DNA of 64,000 nucleotides. Source: Halopseudomonas sabulinigri. Lineage in GTDB: Bacteria; Pseudomonadota; Gammaproteobacteria; Pseudomonadales; Pseudomonadaceae. How positions within the stretch are numbered: the stretch's first letter is position 1; each line of letters opens with the position of its first letter. The notes beneath the pieces are model-generated. The model saw nothing but the letters and a program-made list of their open reading frames with translations, did no database searches and was not told the origin of the DNA. Shown here one piece after another: positions 1-13,245 of the stretch. The DNA lies in the NCBI GenBank assembly GCA_011053055.1, contig DRHT01000001.1, forward strand, positions 1 to 64,000, read 5' to 3'. A program made the translations under genes and the position numbers.

Positions 1-2559
<2,559 letters not shown>

Positions 2560-2560
<1 letters not shown>

Positions 2561-3498
2561 TAGCGTTTCTCCGCGATACGCAGCATGGCGCTACGCGACC
2601 GAGGATTAGCAGCCACTTCGGCGGCAGACGGCTTAATCGCCTTACCAACCAAATTGACTGAAACAGGAATATCGATATCGCGGATAGGCAGGTCACGGGG
2701 CAGCGGCGCGCCTTTGGCTTCGCGGCGCATGAACTGCTTCACCATGCGATCTTCCAGCGAGTGAAAGCTGATCACCACCAAACGCCCGCCGGGAGCTAAC
2801 GATTCAACTGCCGCACGCAAACCGTCTGCCAGGTCTTCCAGTTCGCGGTTAATGAAAATACGAATACCCTGAAATGCTCTGGTGGACGGATTCTTGCCCT
2901 TCTCCCACGCCGGATTCGCTTCCTTAATCACCTCGGCCAGATCGGCTGTGCGAGTAAAGGGTTGCTGCGCGCGGCGCGTAACCACGGCTCGCGCCATGCG
3001 CTTGGAAAAACGCTCCTCGCCGTACTCTTTAAGCACGGTGGCGATGTCTGCCTCAGCGGCGCTATTGACCCAATCGGCAGCGCTCTGACCCATGCCGGGG
3101 TTCATGCGCATATCCAACGGGCCATCATTCATGAAGCTGAAACCGCGCTCAGGATCGTCTAGCTGGGGTGAAGAAACCCCAAGATCTAACAGGATGCCAT
3201 CAACCTTGCCGTGCAAACCCCGGTCCTTGAGCTCTTGCGCCATGTCAGCAAATGAACGCTGCACAACGACAAAGCGGCCGTCTATGGCCGCCAGCTCGTT
3301 ACCCGTCCGGATGGCTTCCGGATCTTTATCGAAGGCGATCAAGCGGCCTCCCGGCGCTAACCCCGACAAGAGCGCGCGACTATGGCCGCCGCGTCCGAAG
3401 GTGCCGTCGACATACAAACCATCTGGCTTAATAGCCAGACCTTCCAGCGCTTCATTCAGCAGTACGCTGACATGTTGGTAATCGGCGTGCGCGGTCAT
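2560..3498 (-). CDS. rsmH: 16S rRNA (cytosine-1402-N4)-methyltransferase RsmH
   Basis: RsmH (MraW) methylates N4 of C1402 in 16S rRNA using S-adenosylmethionine; RsmI, encoded at 4679-5533, adds the 2'-O-methyl to the same nucleotide. The 312-residue protein begins with [13 protein letters not shown] and carries the SAM-binding glycine-rich segment [12 protein letters not shown] near residue 30. Conserved [14 protein letters not shown] and [10 protein letters not shown] blocks follow. The start overlaps the mraZ stop as ATGA. Confidence 0.98.
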
Positions 3499-3950
3499 AG
3501 GCTTAAGGAATGCAGTTCCACCGGTAACTCACCGGCGTCCTGCGATTCTTCCAAGTAGGCGCTGGTGGTGGCCGTCCAGGCCTCTTCACTCCAGAGCTCG
3601 AATTTATTGATTTGCCCAACCAGCATGACTTTTTTATCCAGCCCGGCGTGATCGCGCAGCAACGGTGGGATGACGAAGCGGCCGTTGCTGTCCAGCTCCA
3701 GATCATTGGCATTACCAATCAACAGGCGCTGCAGGCGTTTAACCGCAGGATTCATGTTCGGCGCTGAGCGCAACTGCGCTTCAACCGCTTCCCATTCCTG
3801 CAAGGGGTAGATCCACAAGCAACGCTCTTCGAGGGCGATGGTCGCCACCAACTGACCGCCACAGGACTCCATCAAGCGATCGCGATAGCGCGCAGGCATC
3901 GCGAGTCGCCCTTTGGCGTCCAGATTGATGGCGTTGGATCCTCGAAACAC
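3495..3950 (-). CDS. mraZ: Transcriptional regulator MraZ (GTG start)
   Basis: MraZ is an AbrB-fold DNA-binding protein with two SpoVT-like repeats that controls its own division/wall operon. The frame stays open upstream, but I place the start at the GTG at 3948-3950. It gives the usual N-terminus ([20 protein letters not shown]) and a standard 151-residue length, and it has a strong purine ribosome-binding site (GGGGAAGG) 8 nt upstream. The two half-repeats are visible as [13 protein letters not shown] and [13 protein letters not shown]. Three binding boxes lie 49-74 nt upstream. It is the first gene of the rsmH-ftsL-ftsI-murE unit. Confidence 0.96.
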   Translation of the reverse strand: MFRGSNAINLDAKGRLAMPARYRDRLMESCGGQLVATIALEERCLWIYPLQEWEAVEAQLRSAPNMNPAVKRLQRLLIGNANDLELDSNGRFVIPPLLRDHAGLDKKVMLVGQINKFELWSEEAWTATTSAYLEESQDAGELPVELHSLSL

Positions 3951-3998
3951 GCTTTCTACCTTCCCCGTTAATGAGCTGGCGCTTAACGCCAATTTTTC

Positions 3999-4024
3999 CC
4001 ACTTTTATCCACTTCGTACCACTT
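3999..4024 (-). promoter_or_regulatory. Three MraZ-binding boxes
   Basis: On the minus strand the hexamer AAGTGG occurs three times at exactly 10-bp spacing (plus-strand CCACTT at 3999-4004, 4009-4014 and 4019-4024). Known MraZ operators are G-rich TGGG-type repeats at 10-bp intervals just before mraZ. Here they cover the start-site region immediately downstream of the promoter, which fits autorepression. Confidence 0.85.
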
Positions 4025-4030
4025 TGGCAC

Positions 4031-4059
4031 ACTATAGAAACGCACTGACACAGCGTCAA
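4031..4059 (-). promoter_or_regulatory. Sigma-70 promoter of the mraZ division/wall operon
   Basis: A near-consensus promoter is visible on the minus strand: -35 TTGACG (4054-4059), a 17-bp spacer and -10 TATAGT (4031-4036). Transcription would start around 4024, inside the MraZ boxes, about 75 nt before the GTG start. Confidence 0.85.
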
Positions 4060-4257
4060 GCAGACAAATGAGGGAAAAAGCCTTGCAGAGCAGGGGTTTA
4101 GCACTAAAAAAGGGAGGATTACCTAGAATCAAAGTAAAGCAAGGAGGGCAAAGCGGAGACAAAGCAAACAGATCCCCTCACAACTTAAAGTGAATTATGA
4201 AGAGTAAGATTCTTTTGATCTAAAAGAGAAGGGAGTCACAACAAGAAGAAGAAAAAA

Positions 4258-4615
4258 TAAGAGTTGGCCTGTAAGCCGGGTTCTGTCGAGAACAGTCATT
4301 CCTCTGGGATCGCCATCACTGACAACCTCTAGCAACCTACCCGAATCCAGTGCGGGCCACACCGATGGATTCCTATTTGGTCTTGCTCCGAGTGGGGTTT
4401 ACCACGCCACAGACTGTTACCAGCTGCGCGGTGCGCTCTTACCGCACCTTTTCACCCTTACCGGCGCTTGCGCGCTTAGGCGGTCTGCTCTCTGCTGCAC
4501 TTTCCGTAGGCTCACGCCTCCCAGGCGTTACCTGGCACTCTGCCCTATGGAGCCCGGACTTTCCTCCCTGCCAGCGCCTTGCGGTGCCGACACAGCGACT
4601 GTCCAGCCAACTCTT
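4258..4615 (-). ncRNA. rnpB: RNase P RNA (bacterial type A)
   Basis: This is the catalytic RNA of RNase P, which matures tRNA 5' ends. The 5' end AAGAGTTGGC pairs with the 3' end GGCCAACTCTT to form helix P1. Inside are the conserved GAGGAAAGTCCGGGCTCC block after P3, the ACAGAA segment near the 3' end, and a GGTAAACCCC-type cruciform region. Length of about 358 nt fits type A RNAs. A T-rich stretch (TTATTTTTTC) follows the P1 3' strand and may act in termination. It lies between rsmI and mraZ, as in Pseudomonas. Ends are set from the P1 pairing and may be off by a few nucleotides. Confidence 0.95.
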
Positions 4616-4622
4616 GGCGGCA

Positions 4623-4651
4623 AGGTTAGTCGCCTTCGCCACACAGAGCAA
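4623..4651 (-). promoter_or_regulatory. Candidate rnpB promoter
   Basis: Minus strand: -35-like TTGCTC (4646-4651), a 17-bp spacer and -10-like TAACCT (4623-4628), with a GC-rich discriminator ahead of the rnpB 5' end 7-8 nt later. The hexamers are weak, but the spacing and the predicted start agree with the RNA end. Confidence 0.45.
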
Positions 4652-4678
4652 GTAGAAAAGACGACGACAAAGCGTGGG

Positions 4679-5533
4679 TCAGCTGGATTCTTCGCCACGT
4701 TGCAGTGCCAACTGGTACAAGTGATTTTTACGACCACCCGTTATTTGCGCCGCTAGGCGGGCTGCTTGCTTGACCGGCAACTCCTGCAGCAACGCATCCA
4801 ACACTCGCATTGCCTCGGCCGAAACCTCATCGGACACTGGCGCAGCCGCACCCTCAACCACCAACACACATTCACCGCGCTGCTGGTTACTATCACCCCG
4901 CACCCAGTCAGCAAGCTCTGCCACGGGCGCAGAGCGCAAAGTCTCAAAGGTTTTTGTCAGCTCGCGGGCTAAGACCACGCGTCGTTCAGGCCCGAGAATC
5001 TCACGCATATCATCCAGACACTCCAGCAAGCGATGCGGCGCCTCATAGACCATCCAGGTGCGCTGCTCTGCTGCAAGCCCTTCCAAACGTTGACGACGAC
5101 CGTGCGACTTGGCTGGCAAAAAACCTTCAAAGGCGAAACGGTCTGACGGCAAGCCTGCGGCGCACAGCGCAGCAATCAAGGCACAGGCACCCGGCAGAGG
5201 CGAAACCCGCACGCCCGCTTCGCGCGCTTGACGCACCAGGTGATAGCCAGGGTCAGAAATCAACGGCGTGCCAGCATCCGAGATCAGCGCTAGATCGTCG
5301 CCGGCCAGCAATCGAGCCACCAAACGTTCACCTTTGCCACGCTCGTTATGGTCGTGGCATGCGGTCATCGGCGTACCAATACCAAAGTGCTGCATCAGTC
5401 TGGCGCTGTGCCGCGTATCTTCGGCGGCAATCAAAGCGACAGAGCGTAATACCTCCAGCGCGCGTGGCGTAATGTCCTGCAGGTTACCTATTGGCGTGGC
5501 AACCACAAAGAGCGTGCCGGTAGTGATCGTCAT
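4679..5533 (-). CDS. rsmI: 16S rRNA (cytidine-1402-2'-O)-methyltransferase RsmI
   Basis: RsmI is a SAM-dependent tetrapyrrole-methylase-fold enzyme that 2'-O-methylates C1402 of 16S rRNA, partner of RsmH. The open frame extends upstream, but the ATG at 5531-5533 gives the family N-terminus ([18 protein letters not shown]) and has GGGAG at 5-6 nt. The result is 284 residues, a normal length. Typical blocks [27 protein letters not shown] and FEGFLPAKS are present. The gene diverges from lpoA and reads towards rnpB. Confidence 0.97.
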   Translation of the reverse strand: MTITTGTLFVVATPIGNLQDITPRALEVLRSVALIAAEDTRHSARLMQHFGIGTPMTACHDHNERGKGERLVARLLAGDDLALISDAGTPLISDPGYHLVRQAREAGVRVSPLPGACALIAALCAAGLPSDRFAFEGFLPAKSHGRRQRLEGLAAEQRTWMVYEAPHRLLECLDDMREILGPERRVVLARELTKTFETLRSAPVAELADWVRGDSNQQRGECVLVVEGAAAPVSDEVSAEAMRVLDALLQELPVKQAARLAAQITGGRKNHLYQLALQRGEESS

Positions 5534-5561
5534 ATAAGCTCCCGATAGTAATCTGTGACGC

Positions 5562-5625
5562 ATTGTACAGGAGAGATGCGCACCACAGCGATTGCCTGGA
5601 GATTGGCAGGGGCCTTGGTTACAAT
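5562..5625. promoter_or_regulatory. Divergent -10 elements between rsmI and lpoA
   Basis: Two TACAAT hexamers face outward: one on the minus strand (5562-5567) reading to rsmI and one on the plus strand (5620-5625) reading to lpoA. Both sit in the same GCATTGTA/TACAATGC context, forming an inverted pair. Neither has a convincing -35, so this is a candidate only. Confidence 0.4.
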
Positions 5626-5688
5626 GCAGGTACTGTTTATCTCAAGGGGAGCGCTGTCGCTGCGACCCACCGCGTAAGGACACTCCGC

Positions 5689-7508
5689 ATGCCCCGCAAT
5701 CTACGCCTGCCCGTACTCGCCATTGCTCTTTCCTGGCTAGTGGTCGGCTGCTCCTCCCAGCCCACACAACTGGACGATCTGCCGAGAACACCGCAGGCCT
5801 CCGTCGACCAACTGTTAAAAGATGCAGAGGGCGAATCCGGACCGCAAGCAGAGTTGCTGCGCCTTTATGCAGCTCAAGCAGCCATGCAATCTGGCGACGC
5901 GGAGCGCACCCAGCTTATTTTGCAACGCATCCCTCAGAGCAAGCTGCCCAGCGATCAACAGATTCGTTTCAGCGAACTGCAAGCGCAAAGTGCACTGGCC
6001 ATCGGCGATAACGCCGGCGCTCAGCGCGCCATCCAACACCCCTCGCTGCAACAGCTCGACAGCCGCCCACTAGACGAACAACTGCGCGTCCAACAGCTGC
6101 GTGCCGATATCTACGATGCCAACGAAAAACCAGTCGAGGCCGCCCAAGAGCGGATGTTCATCGACAGCCTGCTACCCGCCAACGCCCAAGCCAGCAACCA
6201 GCAAGCCATCTGGGACAGCTTGGCCAAAGCGAGCACCACTGACTTGCAGGCGGCATCGAACAAAGCGACTGGCGAATTTGCCGGCTGGGTACAACTGGCT
6301 TTGATCAATCGCCAAAACAGCAACCTTGATCTGCAAATTCAAGCCCTGCAGGCATGGCGCGAGACTTATCCAACTCACCCAGCCAACAGCAAATTACCAA
6401 AAGCAATGGAGCAGTTGCAGGAGCTGCAAGCCAGCCGCCCAACCCATATTGGTTTATTACTACCGTTCAGCGGCCCGCTGGCCAATGTTGCACAGGCGCT
6501 GCGCGACGGCTTCTTGGCCGCCCAATACCAGGCGCAGAGTCAGGGTATAGAGCAGCCACAAGTTACGCTGTACGACAGCACTCAATATGTTGACGCATTG
6601 CAGGCACTGAACCAGGCCAAATCAGAAGGCGTTCAATGGATCATAGGCCCGCTGGAGAAAGACAAAGTCGCTTATCTTGCCGCCCTTCCCAACTTGCCGC
6701 TGCCGGTGCTCTCGCTAAATTACAGCGAGCAACAAGGCAACAACGCGCTGACGTTCTATCAGTTTGGTTTAGCACCAGAAGACGAGGCACGCTCCGCCGC
6801 TATGCGCGCCTGGGAAGATGGCCGTCGCCGTATGGCTACGCTGTCCACCAATGACGATTGGAGCCAGCGCGCCAATCATGCCTTCAAGCAACAATGGGAA
6901 GCACTCGGTGGTGAGCTGATTGGACAAGAAATTGTCGACCAGCCCGCTACTGTTGCGAACCAAATGGGCGAGCTGCTGAAGATTCGTCAAAGCGAGCGCC
7001 GCGCCAATACGATTCAAGACATTCTCGGCAACGTAAAAGCCCTACCCACTCCACGCCAGGATCTGGACGCGTTGTTCCTGGCAGCGACCCCACTACAAGC
7101 CAGACAGATAAAACCCACACTGGCATTCCAGTACGCAGCAGCGCTGCCCGTTTATGCGACATCGCATTCTTATCAAGTAGACCCAAGCGGCTCCCAGAAC
7201 ACCGACTTGGATGGCTTGCTGGTCGCGGAAACGCCTTGGCTACTTGAGCAGGACGATCCTCTGTACCAGAGCGTCACCGCCAGCTGGCCGCAAGCGGCGG
7301 GGCCGCTTGGCCGGCTCTATGCGATGGGTATAGACGCCCAACGCATTTTCAGTCGGCTGCCGCAAATGCGACAGTACCCTGACACCCGCATAGAGGGCGC
7401 CACCGGTCTGCTGTCGCTAACCCAAGGCGGCCGCATTCAGCGTGACCTGGCCTGGGGCCAGATTGAAGACGGCTTGCTCAAGCCTGCAGTCATCGATAAC
7501 GATTTCTG

Positions 7509-7509
<1 letters not shown>
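5689..7509 (+). CDS. lpoA: Penicillin-binding protein activator LpoA (outer-membrane lipoprotein)
   Basis: LpoA-family lipoproteins reach from the outer membrane through the peptidoglycan to stimulate class A PBPs. The frame is open from 5563, but the ATG at 5689 has TAAGGA 8 nt upstream and yields a classic lipoprotein signal (PVLAIALSWLVVGC, lipobox VVGC). The 606-residue product has an N-terminal helical TPR-like half (to about 245) and a C-terminal periplasmic-binding-protein-like half starting at THIGLLLPFSGPLANVAQAL. The stop overlaps the yraN start by one base (TGATG), so it heads the operon lpoA-yraN-gmhA-dolP. Confidence 0.95.
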
Positions 7510-9051
<1,542 letters not shown>

Positions 9052-9066
9052 TAAATGCCAAGCAAT

Positions 9067-9105
9067 AAAAAAGCGCCACATTCAGATTGAATGTGGCGCT
9101 TTTTT
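9067..9105. terminator. Bidirectional Rho-independent terminator between dolP and sspB
   Basis: A perfect 18-bp stem (AAAAAAGCGCCACATTCA with its complement) and a GAT loop are flanked by A- and T-runs. It serves both the plus-strand lpoA operon and the convergent minus-strand sspAB genes. Confidence 0.93.
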
Positions 9106-9144
9106 ATACACTAAGCTCTGTCAGAAATAACTAGCTGAGCAGCG

Positions 9145-9555
9145 CTATTTGACTACCTTAAGTGATGGACGACCACCCTCAGGTTTGCCAGGCGCTTTAG
9201 CGGAGGGACTTGAACCTTCGCTCGGTGGCGGCACCACAGGCTCCACTTCAAACACCATGCCTTGGCCATTTTCACGAGCATAAATCGCCATGACTGCCCC
9301 CGCCGGAACCCACACCTGCTGTGCAACACCACCGAAACGACCGTCAAAACAGATACGGTCATTATCCATATCTAATTGACGAACCGCGCTCGGCGACAAA
9401 TTGAGAACGATTTGCCCGTCTTCTACAAATCCCACAGGCACTGCGGTCTCGGGAAAATCAGCATTCACCAATAGATATGGCGTGCACTGATTATCCAGAA
9501 TCCAATCATACAGCGCTCGAATCAGGTAGGGACGACTGGAATTCATCTCCGTCAT
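9145..9555 (-). CDS. sspB: ClpXP protease specificity-enhancing factor SspB
   Basis: SspB is the adaptor that delivers ssrA-tagged and other substrates to ClpXP. The 136-residue protein has the substrate-binding domain (RPYLIRALYDWILDN at the start, about 1-105), a flexible linker rich in Pro, Ser and Gly, and the C-terminal ClpX-docking tail GGRPSLKVVK. I keep the ATG at 9553-9555 because GAGGAG lies 6 nt upstream; an in-frame ATG at 9544-9546 is the alternative. It lies 29 nt downstream of sspA, as in related genomes. Confidence 0.96.
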   Translation of the reverse strand: MTEMNSSRPYLIRALYDWILDNQCTPYLLVNADFPETAVPVGFVEDGQIVLNLSPSAVRQLDMDNDRICFDGRFGGVAQQVWVPAGAVMAIYARENGQGMVFEVEPVVPPPSEGSSPSAKAPGKPEGGRPSLKVVK

Positions 9556-9584
9556 GCCTTACTCCTCTAGTTGCGTCGAATGAG

Positions 9585-10214
9585 TTACTGCATTTCCTTC
9601 TCGGCAGAAGAGAGACTGGCAATGAAACCCTCGCGCTTGAACACCCGGTCCATGTAGTCCTGTAATGGCTTAGCCTGCTTGGGCAACTCGACACCCAACT
9701 CAGGCAAACGCCAAAGTATAGGAGCTATGCAGCAGTCCACCAGACTGAACTCGTCACTCATAAAGAACGGCATTTCAGCAAATACTGGAGCAACCCCAGT
9801 CAGACTTTCACGCAACTCTTTTCGCGCCTTGGTGACCGCAGTAGGCGCACTTTTGGCATCAGCAATGATATCGACCAACCGGCACCAGTCGCGCTGCACT
9901 CGATACATCAGCAAGCGGCTATTGGCACGCGCTACTGGGTAGACCGGCAGCAGTGGAGGATGCGGAAAACGCTCATCCAGATACTCCATCATGATATTTG
10001 GCTCATACAGCACCAGATCACGATCAAGCAACGTGGGAACACTGTTGTAAGGGTTGGTTTCAGCCAGCTCTTGGGGGTGATTGTCAGGCTCTACATCAAC
10101 CACATCGACGGTTACACCCTTCTCTGCCAGTACTATACGTACCCGATGACAGTAGTGGTCACGTGGATCGGAGAAAAAAGCCATCGAGGAACGCTTGTTG
10201 GCGGTAACGCCCAT
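9585..10214 (-). CDS. sspA: Stringent starvation protein A (RNA polymerase-associated GST-like protein)
   Basis: SspA is a glutathione-S-transferase-fold protein without transferase activity that binds RNA polymerase and alters transcription in stress and stationary phase. The 209-residue product has a thioredoxin-like N-domain (about 11-90, with [18 protein letters not shown]) and a helical C-domain (about 95-205, with [15 protein letters not shown]). The conserved surface segment [11 protein letters not shown]-type (here [15 protein letters not shown]) is present. A shorter start at MAFFSD is possible but MGVTANKR matches the Pseudomonas style. Confidence 0.95.
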   Translation of the reverse strand: MGVTANKRSSMAFFSDPRDHYCHRVRIVLAEKGVTVDVVDVEPDNHPQELAETNPYNSVPTLLDRDLVLYEPNIMMEYLDERFPHPPLLPVYPVARANSRLLMYRVQRDWCRLVDIIADAKSAPTAVTKARKELRESLTGVAPVFAEMPFFMSDEFSLVDCCIAPILWRLPELGVELPKQAKPLQDYMDRVFKREGFIASLSSAEKEMQ

Positions 10215-10311
10215 AAATCAACCCTCATCCTTTAGCGGACTGCGGCAAGCACACTAAATGCAGCATGAAACACAAGAAAACGCGAGCTTCTGCCCACGCA
10301 AACGAAACGGC

Positions 10312-10317
10312 ATTATA
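10312..10317 (-). promoter_or_regulatory. Candidate -10 element for sspAB
   Basis: A consensus TATAAT lies on the minus strand about 97 nt before the sspA ATG. The matching -35 position falls in the GC-rich pet terminator stem and is not recognisable, so either an activator is needed or the element is chance. Confidence 0.4.
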
Positions 10318-10329
10318 CCCTAGAAACAA

Positions 10330-10353
10330 GTGCGCGCCCCAAAGGGCGCGCAC
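10330..10353 (-). terminator. Terminator of the petABC operon
   Basis: The 10-bp GC-rich stem GTGCGCGCCC/GGGCGCGCAC lies 24 nt after the petC stop. On the minus strand it is followed by the modest T-rich stretch TTGTTTC. Confidence 0.65.
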
Positions 10354-10376
10354 CAATCATCAGCAAATACCGGCGA

Positions 10377-11165
10377 TCAGTGAATGTCGCGCCAGTATTC
10401 ACGTTTAAGCAGGTAAGCAAACACAAACAAGAAAGCCAGATACAGCAGAACGTAGACACCAATACGCTGACGCTCTAGCTTGACCGGGTCTGCCGAGTAG
10501 GCCAGAAAGGTCACCAGGTTACGCACTGTGGTATCGAACTCTTCTTCGCTCTGGGTTCCGGTGTCAGGCACGATAGTCAGCACGTCGCACTGCTCATCCT
10601 GCATGATATCGCCAGTCAAGGTATCACGCTTGACCTTGCCATCATGATCTTTCACCGGCATAGCCTTGCAACCCACCACCTGACGACCCTGCAGCTCAGC
10701 CATCACGTTGGGCATACCGACATTGGCGAACACCTTATTATTGACACCAAGCGGACGCTCGGGATCTTCATAGAACGTTCGCAAGTAGGTATATAACCAA
10801 TCAGTACCCCGCACACGAGCCACCAAGGTTAAGTCCGGCGGCGCAGCACCGAACCAGGTCTTGGCATCATCATGACGCATACCGTTCTTCATGTGCTCAC
10901 CGATCAGCGTACCTTCGGTGAAAACGAGATTGTCGAGCATCAACTGATCGGGAATGCCTAAATCATTCGCTACGCGCTCGTAACGCTGATACTCGGCCGA
11001 ATGGCAGCCCATGCAGTAGTTAGCAAAAGTGCGCGCACCATCCTGCAATGCAGCTTTGTCTGCCAGGTCGACATTCGCTTCATCCAGCGCTACGCCGTGA
11101 CCACCAGCAGCCATAGAGACCGCTGGCACCAGCGCAAAAAACAGAGCAATTAATTGTTTTTTCAT
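10377..11165 (-). CDS. petC: Ubiquinol-cytochrome c reductase, cytochrome c1 subunit
   Basis: Cytochrome c1 takes electrons from the Rieske protein and passes them to soluble cytochrome c in complex III. The ATG at 11163-11165 overlaps the petB stop by one base and starts a normal Sec signal peptide (KKQLIALFFALVPAVSMAA). The longer open frame upstream is petB in another frame. The 262-residue protein has the haem c motif CMGCH, the axial-Met region NVGMPNVM, and one C-terminal membrane anchor (VLLYLAFLFVFAYLL). It is the last gene of petABC. Confidence 0.97.
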   Translation of the reverse strand: MKKQLIALFFALVPAVSMAAGGHGVALDEANVDLADKAALQDGARTFANYCMGCHSAEYQRYERVANDLGIPDQLMLDNLVFTEGTLIGEHMKNGMRHDDAKTWFGAAPPDLTLVARVRGTDWLYTYLRTFYEDPERPLGVNNKVFANVGMPNVMAELQGRQVVGCKAMPVKDHDGKVKRDTLTGDIMQDEQCDVLTIVPDTGTQSEEEFDTTVRNLVTFLAYSADPVKLERQRIGVYVLLYLAFLFVFAYLLKREYWRDIH

Positions 11166-12391
11166 CAGCCAGTAACCCTTTCCGGAACCGGTTTGGTCTT
11201 CTCCATGCTCGTGTAGAACGGCATCAGGATGAAGAACGCGAAATACAGAACGGTGCAAACTTGCGACAGCGTAGTCAGTGCGGGAGTGGACGGTATCGCG
11301 CCCAAGATCCCAAGAATCACGAAGACCACACAGAACAAGAACAGCGCAAGCTTACTCATCCAGCCCTTATAACGGATTGAACGCACCGGACTACGGTCCA
11401 GCCAAGGCAGCACGAAGAGCACCGCGATAGCGCCGCCCATGGCGACAACACCAGGGAAGGCAGAGCCAGCAATCGAGGGCACCGCACGCAGAATCGCGTA
11501 GAAAGGTGTGAAGTACCAGACTGGCGCAATATGGTCAGGCGTCTTCAACTGGTTGGCAATTTCGAAGTTCGGCTTCTCAAGGAAATAACCGCCCATTTCC
11601 GGGAAGAAGAATACGATGCCGCAGAAGATAAACAGGAAGACCACCACACCCACAATATCTTTCACTGTGTAGTAGGGATGGAAAGCGATGCCGTCGAGCG
11701 GCTTGCCGTTCTCGTCCTTGAATTTCTTGATATCGACGCCGTCAGGGTTGTTTGAGCCCACTTCGTGCAGCGCGATGATGTGCAACACCACCAAGCCCAG
11801 CAACACAATCGGCAGAGCGATGACGTGCAACGCGAAGAAACGGTTGAGCGTGATACCCGAGATCAGGAAGTCACCGCGCACCCACTGGGCCAAATCAGGA
11901 CCAATAAAGGGAATCGCGCCGAACAACGAGATAATGACTTGCGCACCCCAGTATGACATCTGCCCCCAAGGCAACAGGTAACCCATGAAGGCTTCACCCA
12001 TCAGCACCAGGTAGATCATCATACCAAACAGCCAAATCAGCTCACGAGGCTTCTGATAAGAGCCATACATCAAGCCGCGCAGCATGTGCATGTAAATGAC
12101 GACGAAAAAGGCTGAAGCACCGGTTGAGTGCAGATAACGCAGCAGCCAGCCATACTCGACATCGCGCATAATGTATTCGACAGAGGCAAAGGCGCCATCA
12201 GCCGAAGGCTCATAACTCATGGTCAGCCAGATACCGGTAATCAGCTGGTTAACCAGCACCAGCATGGCCAGCGAGCCAAAGAAGTAGAAAAAGTTGAAGT
12301 TTTTGGGAGCGTAATATTTGGTCAGGTGATCTTCCACCACCTGATTGACCGACATCCGCTCATTAACCCACTGCATCAATTTATTCATCAA
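11165..12391 (-). CDS. petB: Ubiquinol-cytochrome c reductase, cytochrome b subunit
   Basis: This is the eight-helix membrane core of complex III with quinol oxidation and reduction sites. The 408-residue protein shows the two histidine pairs that bind haems bL and bH: RYLHSTGASAFFVVIYMHML on helix B and FFALHVIALPIVLLGLVVLH on helix D. The Qo-site tetrad usually written PEWY reads PVWY (in APVWYFTPFYAILRAVP). To my knowledge this variant also occurs in other gamma- and betaproteobacteria, so it is a lineage feature. It overlaps petA by 4 nt and petC by 1 nt. Confidence 0.98.
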   Translation of the reverse strand: MMNKLMQWVNERMSVNQVVEDHLTKYYAPKNFNFFYFFGSLAMLVLVNQLITGIWLTMSYEPSADGAFASVEYIMRDVEYGWLLRYLHSTGASAFFVVIYMHMLRGLMYGSYQKPRELIWLFGMMIYLVLMGEAFMGYLLPWGQMSYWGAQVIISLFGAIPFIGPDLAQWVRGDFLISGITLNRFFALHVIALPIVLLGLVVLHIIALHEVGSNNPDGVDIKKFKDENGKPLDGIAFHPYYTVKDIVGVVVFLFIFCGIVFFFPEMGGYFLEKPNFEIANQLKTPDHIAPVWYFTPFYAILRAVPSIAGSAFPGVVAMGGAIAVLFVLPWLDRSPVRSIRYKGWMSKLALFLFCVVFVILGILGAIPSTPALTTLSQVCTVLYFAFFILMPFYTSMEKTKPVPERVTG

Positions 12392-12981
12392 GCGCTCTCC
12401 TGATCCACGCCGATCACGACAATGTCATCAGTCTCGTAGTTATAAGGAGGCACTGGCAGGTTCAGCGGTGCAGGCTGCCCCTTGAATACGCGCCCGGACA
12501 TATCGTAATGGGAACCATGACATGGGCAGAAGTAACCACCCTTCCAGTCTGCGCCCATTTCAGCAGAGGCAACTTCCGGCTTAAACAGCGGAGAACAGCC
12601 CAAGTGAGTACAAACACCCATGACAATCAGCAGCTCAGGCTTGATAGCCCGCGTCTTGCCGTCGACATAATCAGGCTGACTGGAGGCTTCGGATTGCGGA
12701 TCGGCCACCTCTGAGTCGGTGTCATCCAGCAAAGCCAGCGCTTCGGGCGTGCGGTGTGAAACAAATACCGGCTGGCCGCGCCACTCAACAACAATCTGCT
12801 GACCCAGCTCAACTTTACTAACATTCACCTTCACCGGCGCACCAGCCGCTTTGGCTCTAGCGCTCGGGAACCAAGATCCCACAAAGGGGACTGCTACCCC
12901 TGCTGCTCCGGCGGCACCTACCACACTCGTAGCGGCCACCAGGAAGCGACGCCGGCCATTGTTTACGCCGTCATTACTCAT
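12388..12981 (-). CDS. petA: Ubiquinol-cytochrome c reductase, Rieske iron-sulfur subunit
   Basis: This subunit carries the [2Fe-2S] cluster that moves electrons from quinol to cytochrome c1. The ATG at 12979-12981 has GGGAG 8 nt upstream and gives 197 residues; an ATG five codons earlier is less likely. A twin-arginine signal-anchor is present (GRRRFLVAATSVVG), as expected for Tat-inserted Rieske proteins. Cluster ligands lie in CTHLGC and CPCHGSHYD. It is the first gene of petABC. A candidate promoter upstream (TTGTCA-17-TACCAT, within 13000-13110) is only tentative. Confidence 0.97.
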   Translation of the reverse strand: MSNDGVNNGRRRFLVAATSVVGAAGAAGVAVPFVGSWFPSARAKAAGAPVKVNVSKVELGQQIVVEWRGQPVFVSHRTPEALALLDDTDSEVADPQSEASSQPDYVDGKTRAIKPELLIVMGVCTHLGCSPLFKPEVASAEMGADWKGGYFCPCHGSHYDMSGRVFKGQPAPLNLPVPPYNYETDDIVVIGVDQESA

Positions 12982-13191
12982 CCAGTCGTCTCCCATCAGC
13001 TAAATTCAGACCTTTTCCAAGGCCTTTTTTAAGTTTTATACAGCTTGCACAAAATGAAACCGATGGTAATGAAAAACCCCTTTTTTGACAAGGTGATATC
13101 CACTTCCAAAGCAGGTAGACACTATACCGAATACAAAGCCTTCTAACCGCTAAAGACAGCATAGTTCATTGCGGCACCTTGCCGCAGACAC

Positions 13192-13226
13192 AAAAACGCC
13201 CGGCACCTCCAGAGGAGGGCCGGGCG
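13192..13226 (-). terminator. Terminator of the rplM-rpsI operon
   Basis: The stem CGCCCGGCACCTCC pairs with GGAGGGCCGGGCG around an AGA loop and is followed on the minus strand by TTTTT (13192-13196). It lies 20 nt after the rpsI stop. Confidence 0.88.
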
Positions 13227-13245
13227 CTTGGAGCGCCAAAAATAA

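Noticed and set aside
4350-4756. Several short open frames on both strands
   Set aside because: They fall inside the RNase P RNA gene, whose conserved blocks and P1 pairing explain the sequence.
4810-5472. 220-codon plus-strand open frame
   Set aside because: Lies wholly antisense within rsmI and has no start signal or known motif.
11165-11258. Longer N-terminus for cytochrome c1
   Set aside because: The extra 31 codons lie inside petB in another frame, and the internal ATG begins a proper signal peptide.
11400-11600. PVWY in place of PEWY in cytochrome b as a possible defect
   Set aside because: To my knowledge the variant occurs in other gamma- and betaproteobacterial cytochrome b proteins, so it is not a lesion.
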